NCBI RefSeq assembly: GCF_001547755.1
Contig: NZ_AP013042.1
Coordinates: forward strand, 806,001-870,000
Reading direction: 5' to 3'
Length of the DNA stretch: 64,000 nt
DNA from: an endosymbiont of Bathymodiolus septemdierum str. Myojin knoll
Lineage (GTDB): Bacteria > Pseudomonadota > Gammaproteobacteria > PS1 > Pseudothioglobaceae
Shown in pieces: positions 7,543 through 13,014 of this stretch. The stretch's first letter is position 1. The number at the start of each line of letters is the position of its first letter. The position numbers and the translations under genes are program-made. The notes under the pieces were generated by a model. That model saw nothing but the letters and a program-made list of their open reading frames with translations, made no database searches and was not told the DNA's origin.

Positions 7543-8374
7543 ATTAGATCTTATTGAATTTGCTGATTACATTCGCCCTAAAGAAATAGTTGATGAAATA
7601 TTAAAGCAAAACCCAAATATTAAAATACCAATACCACTTAGTGAAATCGCTAAAAATATTGGCATAGTGGATATTGATTACAGACCACTTGGAAATCTTG
7701 AGGGTGCTTTAGTGGCTAATGAGTATAAGACAGAGGGTGTTATACTTATAAACAATTCAAAAGAAGCAGGAACAAAAGAGAGGCAAAGATTTACTTTAGG
7801 ACACGAAATTGGGCATTTTATGATTCCACGCCATGGACATAAAATGAGTTGTTCTATTTCTGATATGAGTACCACTAATAAAGATGAGAAAATTGAAATT
7901 GAGGCAAATGACTTTGCATCAAAGATATTAATGCCCGATCAATTATTTTGCAAAGGCAGTCTTTTTGATAATCCATCGATTGAAAATATAAAAAAACTTG
8001 CAGTAATTTATGGAGTAAGTTTTGCAGCGTGTTCCAATAAATACATAACAAATCATCACGAGCCTTTAGCGATGGTATTTTACAAAAATAAAAAGTTTAG
8101 ATACTTTAAGAAAAGTAAAGACTTTCCTTTTTATTTTAGTTTTGAATGTAAAAAAGGCACCCAATTGCCACTAGATAGTTTGGCTAATAACTTGAATGAT
8201 TTTTCAGATGAAAATATAAGTTTGGATTATACTGACGCTTCAGTTTGGATTAGTAAAACCAATGGCTTTTTATTACCTGATGAAATAATAGAAGAGGTCT
8301 ATATTCAGAAAAATGGGTATTCTGTCGTATTACTTAAGTTTGAAGAAGAGATTGAAGAAATCGAAAATTATTGA
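7535..8374 (+). CDS. ImmA/IrrE family metallo-endopeptidase
   Basis: A 279-residue COG2856 protein. The zinc motif LGHEIGHF is near residues 89-96, and EIEANDFASKILMP follows with the third-ligand glutamate in the usual position. The C-terminal half (about 170-279) is less conserved and may be a sensor domain. It begins with GTG, overlapping the xre stop, so the two are coupled. By analogy to ImmR/ImmA and DdrO/IrrE it would inactivate the repressor upon a stress cue. The cue here is unknown; prophage, conjugative-element or stand-alone stress use are all possible. Confidence 0.85.
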   Translation: MIKLDLIEFADYIRPKEIVDEILKQNPNIKIPIPLSEIAKNIGIVDIDYRPLGNLEGALVANEYKTEGVILINNSKEAGTKERQRFTLGHEIGHFMIPRHGHKMSCSISDMSTTNKDEKIEIEANDFASKILMPDQLFCKGSLFDNPSIENIKKLAVIYGVSFAACSNKYITNHHEPLAMVFYKNKKFRYFKKSKDFPFYFSFECKKGTQLPLDSLANNLNDFSDENISLDYTDASVWISKTNGFLLPDEIIEEVYIQKNGYSVVLLKFEEEIEEIENY

Positions 8375-8434
8375 TTTTAAATAATTTCGCTATTATTCAT
8401 AAATAATACAAGGGATTTAGTTATATAGATAAGG

Positions 8435-8640
8435 CTACTTTTTAAAATGAGTTTGTTTACGAGAGCTTGAATCTTGCTTTGAAGATCTAGCTGATTTCAT
8501 TTCTTGCTGGCGCTTATTCTGCACAAATTCTAATAGCTCGCCTTGATTTATAAAACCTTGCTCTTTAGCTTGCCTTATCTCACTCATGCTAATTTGCTCA
8601 GTTGCTATTTTTAGGCTATCAATGCTGATTTTATAGCAGA
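8435..8640 (-). pseudogene. C-terminal gene fragment cut by the RAYT element
   Basis: An open minus-strand frame runs from the element edge at 8640 to a TAG at 8435. It encodes a hydrophilic tail containing SEIRQAKEQGFINQGELLEF and ending SSRKQTHFKK. There is no start codon in a sensible place upstream; the frame continues straight into the element's terminal repeat. It therefore looks like the surviving C-terminus of a gene broken by insertion or rearrangement. I do not recognise the family. Confidence 0.4.
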
Positions 8641-9384
8641 ATAGGGGACAGGCTACTTTTATTATAATTTTTTCTCATTTTTCGGTCTTCCTCTCGCTTT
8701 TAAAGTTGATAACAAGCCATATTTCTTTGCTATTTTTATAGTCCAGTTTTTATTACCAAGTGGTGCCTGCCTATTAACACTGTTTCTAATTTTGTCTAAT
8801 TCCTTTTGGTAGATTGGGGTATTTACATAGGCCGTCCAATCATCAAGTTTTAAATAAGGTGGATGTAGTAATGTTCGATTTTTAAAAACTCTTTCTGCTA
8901 ATGAGCCATATTGCCAATCTTGTGCAAATTTACTTAAATTAGCCCTTAATGCATTAGCCTCTATATAGCGTAATAAAGTTAAGTAGTAGTTGTCTTTTTC
9001 AACAATAAAACTTTTAAATCTACCTTGCCAAATATGCCCTGATGTTTTGTTTTTCTTATGATAATAACGCACATGTGAGGTCATAACCCATTGCATAAAT
9101 TTACTTAAACTATTCTCGCTTTGAGGAATGAGCAGTAAATGAAAGTGATTAGGCATAAGACAATAAGCGTGTAGTTCAATATTTTCTCTTTGTAATCCTA
9201 TTTGTAGTAATTTTAGAAAAAACTCGTAATCCTCTTTATCATCAAAAACTTGCATACGCATGTTACCTCTATTGATAATATGATAAATTCCACCTTGGGT
9301 TTGACCTCTTGGTATGCGGGGCATTTTGGTTTTTGGATAATAAAAATAGAGGATTATACTATAAAAAGTAGCCTGTCCCCTATT
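8640..9384 (-). mobile_element. RAYT transposase element with perfect 21-bp terminal inverted repeats
   Basis: Bases 8640-8660 and 9364-9384 are exact reverse complements over 21 positions, with core GGGGACAGGCTACTTTT. The 745-bp unit between them contains only the Y1/REP-associated transposase. The right end abuts a truncated copy of the M61 gene and the left end abuts a truncated minus-strand frame. The same end sequence recurs in the 75-bp element at 10181-10255. Confidence 0.85.
8662..9324 (-). CDS. REP-associated tyrosine transposase (RAYT, Y1_Tnp)
   Basis: A single-strand transposase of the IS200/IS605-related REP class, 220 aa from the ATG at 9324 (MPRIPRGQTQGGIYHIINRG). The HUH metal motif is in CLMPNHFHLLLIPQ. 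The catalytic tyrosine region is VRYYHKKNKTSGHIWQGRFK, and the YLTLLRYIEANALRA helix follows. The open frame extends upstream into sequence antisense to the duplicated M61 end, but that part is not real coding sequence. RAYTs act on short palindromic repeats, and matching palindromes lie at its own ends and at 10181-10255. It appears intact. Confidence 0.88.
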   Translation of the reverse strand: MPRIPRGQTQGGIYHIINRGNMRMQVFDDKEDYEFFLKLLQIGLQRENIELHAYCLMPNHFHLLLIPQSENSLSKFMQWVMTSHVRYYHKKNKTSGHIWQGRFKSFIVEKDNYYLTLLRYIEANALRANLSKFAQDWQYGSLAERVFKNRTLLHPPYLKLDDWTAYVNTPIYQKELDKIRNSVNRQAPLGNKNWTIKIAKKYGLLSTLKARGRPKNEKKL

Positions 9385-9388
9385 TTTG

Positions 9389-9739
9389 CACAAGCCAGGT
9401 GATTTATTGAATATTGGCTTGGGCATTGATAAAACCCAAAAATACGCCGTTGTCACGCATATCCTTGATAATTCCTGCGTGCAAAATGCAGAGCTGTATG
9501 TTAGGGATAAAATTCTAAGCATCAATGGTGTTAAATTAAAGGCTAAAGACTTGGCAAAAACACTAGGTTCTTGCAATGAAGGTGAAATGATTAAAATGGG
9601 AATCTTAAGAGACAAGGCGCCACTTGAAATAAAACTCAACATTACACTCACTGAAAAATCACATTGCGTTCTGACACCTGATGCCAAATCTAGTCAAGAA
9701 ACCTTAAAAAGACAAAAACAATGGGCGTTGCCAAAATAA
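9389..9739 (+). pseudogene. 3' remnant of M61 peptidase gene
   Basis: Encodes only the last 116 residues of the M61 protein, essentially the PDZ domain and tail, with two substitutions (Gly to Glu and Val to Ala). It has no HExxH domain and no ribosome site; an in-frame TTG at 9386 is probably fortuitous. It is a product of the 541-bp duplication and is unlikely to be functional. Confidence 0.9.
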
Positions 9740-9786
9740 GGAAGCAGAAGGGCGTTTTAAAATAAGGCTATGCATATGACTCTCTT

Positions 9787-9850
9787 ATTATTAAATAAAT
9801 CACTCTCTGACCCTAATTATTAAATAAATCACTCTCTGACCCTAATTATT
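9787..9850 (+). repeat. 29-bp tandem repeat, second location
   Basis: Copy of the 6132-6195 array carried along in the duplicated block, with the same unit length and copy number. Confidence 0.9.
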
Positions 9851-9885
9851 CTGTTAGGTATTTTTATAGTCATAAGTTATTGTTT

Positions 9886-10140
9886 TTAGATGTAATTTAC
9901 TAAATAAAAGGGTAGCGTCCCCTTATTCATTGAATCTAGGTTTTTAGATAACTGACGTTTAGTGTGTGCTTCGTCATGGTGTTTTATACAAAGTACAACA
10001 AGGTTGTTCTCTTTGTTATTTGAATGATCTTGATCTATATGGTGGATATGACAGCCGTCAGATTGGCAAACCACACAAGCATAAGCGCTTTCATAGAGGA
10101 GACGATTTTCAATAGCTTTAGGTATTTTAGGTCTTGCCAT
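9886..10140 (-). CDS. truncated HNH nuclease
   Basis: The first roughly 70 residues are a compact HNH module: CVVCQSDGCHIHHIDQDHSN, then LVVLCIKHHDEAH, giving the paired Cys knuckles and the His-Asn-His core. After LSKNLDS the frame runs into the repeat end at 9929 and finishes with the unrelated residues NKGTLPFYLVNYI. The native C-terminus has therefore been replaced. The start is the ATG at 10140 (MARPKIPKAIENRLLYE). It could be a remnant of a restriction-associated or homing-type nuclease. Activity cannot be judged. Confidence 0.6.
   Translation of the reverse strand: MARPKIPKAIENRLLYESAYACVVCQSDGCHIHHIDQDHSNNKENNLVVLCIKHHDEAHTKRQLSKNLDSMNKGTLPFYLVNYI
9905..9929 (+). repeat. diverged RAYT/REP-type end sequence, second copy
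   Basis: Same sequence as 6250-6274. Here it joins directly to the coding sequence of the HNH gene and supplies that gene's last codons, showing that the HNH gene is truncated at this junction. Confidence 0.6.
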
Positions 10141-10160
10141 TCTTTAATGTGTTTCCGTCA

Positions 10161-10190
10161 CACAAAAAATGGGGACACAAAAAATGGGGA
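10161..10190 (+). repeat. 15-bp tandem duplication at edge of REPIN-like element
   Basis: CACAAAAAATGGGGA occurs twice head to tail (10161-10175 and 10176-10190). It duplicates the outer edge of the palindromic element that begins at 10181, possibly a trace of imperfect insertion or excision. Confidence 0.7.
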
Positions 10191-10255
10191 CAGGCTATTT
10201 TTATTGCTGCTTCTACCATTTTAATCCACTATAAAAAGTAGCCTGTCCCCATTTT
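10181..10255. mobile_element. 75-bp REPIN-like non-autonomous element
   Basis: Arms of 17 exact bases (10181-10197 and 10239-10255, core TGGGGACAGGCTA), extended imperfectly inward, enclose about 40 bases of unrelated sequence. The arm core equals the terminal repeat of the RAYT element 800 bases away, so this is probably mobilised by that transposase. It sits where the attC-like site of the neighbouring restriction-modification genes would be completed. Confidence 0.75.
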
Positions 10256-11615
10256 CTCGGCAGTTTAAAGTGGCGCGTTTTTGCGAAGGCAAAACAAGTG
10301 CCGCTTTAAATTGTCCGCTGGAGCTATTTGTTAGCTGTTTTTTAACATTATGTTCAATGAAATCTAATAAGACAGACTTAACAACTGGAACTGATACACC
10401 ATTTCCCATTTGTTTGTAGACAGCACTATCGTTGTCTAAAAGTTTATAAGTATCTGGATAGCCTTGAAGCCTTGCACATTCTCTCGGAGTGATACGCCTA
10501 GCAATATTATTTTGGACAATACCGAGTCGATTAGAGTCAGATGCAGTTAGGGTAATTGAAATCCCGTCAGGATCTAAAAACTTAAATACCTCAAAGGACA
10601 TGTTTCCACAAACAGGGTTATACTGACCATCATAGCAACTTAAATAGCCCTTATTGATGAGTGATGATGTGACACTATTAAAATCCTTAACATGATAAAA
10701 AGTTTCAATTTGCTCTCTAGTTAAACGTTTACCATCTTGATGTGTGCCAAATATTTTTTTTCTTCGATTTGATATGAGAAGGTTCATGAAATTTATTTCA
10801 TTAGGAGTACAAATACCTTTTACGCCGAGTTCCCATGAATGTAATGACTTCCCACCTCGATAATCTATCAACCTATACCCATTAAGTTGTGTGAAATCAG
10901 ATCTGACTACTTTTTTTAGCTTGCTTGTGAAGTCTGGAGAGCAAGTATATTTAGAATTTGGATTTTCCTCTAATATATCTTTAACAACTTTAGGTTTCCT
11001 TTCTTCTTCTTCAAATAAAGATGTTTGTAAGTTTTCTGTATTTAATTTGAATTTATGAGTATCAGCAGCACCAAGATCACTGTTTAAGGTAAGATTTAAT
11101 TCTTTATTCATTACACCAAGAATATATATTCTCACCCTGTTTTGTGGAACATCATAATTGCTAGAGTTTAATAAAAGATAATCAACCGAGTACCCAATTG
11201 CCTCTAATTTTTCTTTGATTGTTTGGTAAGTTCTTCCCTTATCGTGGGTTATTAATCCACGGACATTTTCAAGTAAAAAATAGTCAGGTTTTTTTTGATT
11301 TAGAATTCTTTCAACATCAAAAAAGAGTGTTCCCCTAGTATCTCCAAAACCCTTTCTTTTCCCAGCATACGAAAATGATTGACATGGAAACCCAGCTAAC
11401 AAAAAATTAAAATCAGGAAGTTCATTAACTTCTCTAATATCAGAGTAAGGGTTTACGCCAAAATTTAATTCGTAAGATGCACAAGCATTTTTATCTATTT
11501 CTGAACTGAATACACATTCAGTTTTGATTCCAGACTCTAAACAAGCCTGCTCCATAGCAAGACGTATACCACCTGTACCAGCGAATAAATCAATGAATTT
11601 AATCAAGTGACTCAC
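10221..11615 (-). CDS. DNA (cytosine-5-) methyltransferase
   Basis: Modification half of a type II system. Motif I is DLFAGTGGI (residues 9-17), motif IV GFPCQSFS has the catalytic Cys at about 78, motif VI is ENVRGL, motif VIII is QNRVRIYILG, and motifs IX-X are RITPRECARLQGYP and QMGNGVSVPV. The native protein probably ends soon after EHNVKKQL. The last 25-30 residues are encoded by the attC-like hairpin and the REPIN-like element, ending ENGDRLLFIVD. Translation begins at GTG 11615 or possibly TTG 11606, overlapping the nuclease gene by up to 17 bases. The recognition sequence is unknown. Confidence 0.9.
   Translation of the reverse strand: MSHLIKFIDLFAGTGGIRLAMEQACLESGIKTECVFSSEIDKNACASYELNFGVNPYSDIREVNELPDFNFLLAGFPCQSFSYAGKRKGFGDTRGTLFFDVERILNQKKPDYFLLENVRGLITHDKGRTYQTIKEKLEAIGYSVDYLLLNSSNYDVPQNRVRIYILGVMNKELNLTLNSDLGAADTHKFKLNTENLQTSLFEEEERKPKVVKDILEENPNSKYTCSPDFTSKLKKVVRSDFTQLNGYRLIDYRGGKSLHSWELGVKGICTPNEINFMNLLISNRRKKIFGTHQDGKRLTREQIETFYHVKDFNSVTSSLINKGYLSCYDGQYNPVCGNMSFEVFKFLDPDGISITLTASDSNRLGIVQNNIARRITPRECARLQGYPDTYKLLDNDSAVYKQMGNGVSVPVVKSVLLDFIEHNVKKQLTNSSSGQFKAALVLPSQKRATLNCRENGDRLLFIVD
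10256..10336 (-). other. truncated integron attC-like site
   Basis: On the minus strand, AGCTAAC (10336-10330) directly follows the methyltransferase core coding region. It leads into a long imperfect hairpin (10310-10264; outer arms TTTAAAGCGGC and GCCACTTTAAA, inner arms GTTTTGC and GCAAAAAC around CTTC). The far core expected after CTGCCG is missing because the REPIN-like element starts there. GTTAGCT, the exact complement of AGCTAAC, occurs at 12707-12701 just upstream of the restriction gene, as a cassette boundary would. Recognition is by structure only. Confidence 0.5.
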
Positions 11616-12621
11616 CTATCCATGAGCAAAGAATATCGAACTCTTGGTTTGAATAAGCTACTGTACAATCACTATTTGCACAAATAGTTGAAATTGCAGA
11701 TACTCTTTGGAAATTACCTGCACCATCTAAAACATAGGCTATTTTATAGCCATTTGAATGCATAAGGTTCATTCGGTCTGCGGCTTGCCCTGCTTTTCGT
11801 TCAATCGTGCTGTTTGTAGTTACCTGAAAACTAGCTTCTATTCCTACTTTTTTAGTACCTTTTTCTACAACTACGTCAAAAGGCATACCACTTTCTTTTT
11901 CATACCCATCTAATGCAATATAACCATTACTGATAACGCGATAGTTGCCACCTAATGACTTGGATAAATGTTTTACAATTTCTTGCTGGGCAAGTTGACC
12001 TAATGAATTTGCAGTTGCACCACCTGTAATACGGCTTACGTTTATATAACGTTCTTTAATATACTTTTCTAAAATTTCTGTTTTTCCTAGTAACGTACCA
12101 ATTTCACAAGCTACTAACCCAGCCTCTTCATTGACCGTTGATGTTGAACCAAACATCAATAGAATAAACATGTCTTTATATAGATCCGATAGCTGTTTTA
12201 TCTCAATTAAACCTTCACCATCTATAAAGAGTTTTTTGTTACCAAGGCCACGAATAGGAAGGCATTTAAAATCATAAGTGTAGTTATTTGAATTCCATGA
12301 GAATTCTATGGAATGCTTGTTCTTGCCAGATTGGAAAATTGAGGAAAAGGCTCTACCAAGCCTTTGTATTGGTTCACCACCATAATCAGCTAGAACACAT
12401 AGATGTTTTAGGAATAAATTGGCTGGGAATTCAGAAGCATCCAGAAGATCAAATACTTGATATGGGTTTTTCTTTGAGAGGGAGATGATTTTTAAGAAAT
12501 CATCTTGGGTTTGCAATAATTTGGGAATGACACTAATTGCTGCATTTGCTTGATTCAGGTGTTCAGGCCACCATAAAATGGCATTTTTCTCTAACTCGCT
12601 GATATTTCTATTGAATTTCAT
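11599..12621 (-). CDS. type II restriction endonuclease
   Basis: A 340-residue protein encoded immediately before and overlapping a cytosine-5 methyltransferase, which is the main evidence for its role. A PD-(D/E)xK-like core is suggested by PFDVVVEKGTKKVGIEAS, with Asp about 249 and Glu about 262 and a Ser where Lys is usual. RITGGATANSLGQLAQQEI (about 197-215) recalls BanI-like enzymes, but I do not claim that specificity. No control protein gene accompanies the pair. The gene lies in the accessory island and may be part of an integron cassette. Confidence 0.75.
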   Translation of the reverse strand: MKFNRNISELEKNAILWWPEHLNQANAAISVIPKLLQTQDDFLKIISLSKKNPYQVFDLLDASEFPANLFLKHLCVLADYGGEPIQRLGRAFSSIFQSGKNKHSIEFSWNSNNYTYDFKCLPIRGLGNKKLFIDGEGLIEIKQLSDLYKDMFILLMFGSTSTVNEEAGLVACEIGTLLGKTEILEKYIKERYINVSRITGGATANSLGQLAQQEIVKHLSKSLGGNYRVISNGYIALDGYEKESGMPFDVVVEKGTKKVGIEASFQVTTNSTIERKAGQAADRMNLMHSNGYKIAYVLDGAGNFQRVSAISTICANSDCTVAYSNQEFDILCSWIGESLD

Positions 12622-12700
12622 CTGTTACCCTGAATCTTATAAATACGTTTATTTTCTCATATGTTGCTACAAGCTGCAAGTTGCCCCGGCATTTTTTTAC

Positions 12701-12707
12701 AGCTAAC
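12701..12707 (-). other. cassette core-site-like heptamer
   Basis: On the minus strand GTTAGCT, extended to GTTAGCTGT, is the exact reverse complement of ACAGCTAAC at the start of the attC-like hairpin. It lies 80 bases upstream of the restriction gene start, where the left boundary of an integron cassette would be. The motif departs from GTTRRRY at one position. Confidence 0.35.
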
Positions 12708-12801
12708 TATTAGTATAAGGACATATTCCCTTATATACTCTATTAAAACTAAAGACATGTAAATATTTCATATTTTTATCATTTTATAGATTTAAAATTA
12801 G

Positions 12802-12835
12802 ATTTTTACTTGATATGCGATATTTAAGTAAAAAT
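12802..12835. repeat. 10-bp perfect inverted repeat
   Basis: ATTTTTACTT and AAGTAAAAAT are separated by 14 bases. It could be an operator or a weak hairpin upstream of the restriction-modification genes; there is no T-tract strong enough to call a terminator. Confidence 0.45.
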
Positions 12836-13014
12836 ATTTCTTACACCATTTTAACTTGTTAATATTGGCAATTATGATAGCAGAAATAATGCCTATCATC
12901 ATAAAAAATGTGCAAATTAATAATCAAGTAAACTTTTTTCTGGCGTTTAAAGTTTTTAGTATTATTTTAAAGCAATACGGCTAATGCAGATGATTGGAAA
13001 ATTTTAAGTTAATA

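Larger units (their letters stand above)
9389..9929 (+). repeat. 541-bp duplicated block, copy 2
   Basis: Near-identical to 5734-6274 (two differences seen). It starts four bases after the right inverted repeat of the RAYT element and ends at a diverged end sequence (GGGTAGCGTCCCC, 9910-9922). It therefore lies exactly between two related element ends. Confidence 0.97.
12622..13014. other. AT-rich intergenic region upstream of the restriction gene
   Basis: No supported gene. It holds AGCTAAC at 12701-12707 (possible cassette boundary), an imperfect palindrome AAGGACATATTCCCTT near 12718-12733, and a perfect 10-bp inverted repeat at 12802-12811/12826-12835. It separates two minus-strand genes and probably contains the promoter of the restriction-modification pair. 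Confidence 0.6.

Noticed and set aside
8662-9687. A 341-codon minus-strand frame combining the transposase with 120 upstream residues
   Set aside because: The upstream part is antisense to the duplicated M61 end, and the same antisense frame appears opposite the intact M61 gene. Coding starts at MPRIPRG, position 9324.
12660-12740. Control (C) protein gene or C-box of the restriction-modification system
   Set aside because: No small HTH frame exists next to the pair, and the AAGGACATATTCCCTT palindrome is too imperfect to call a C-box.
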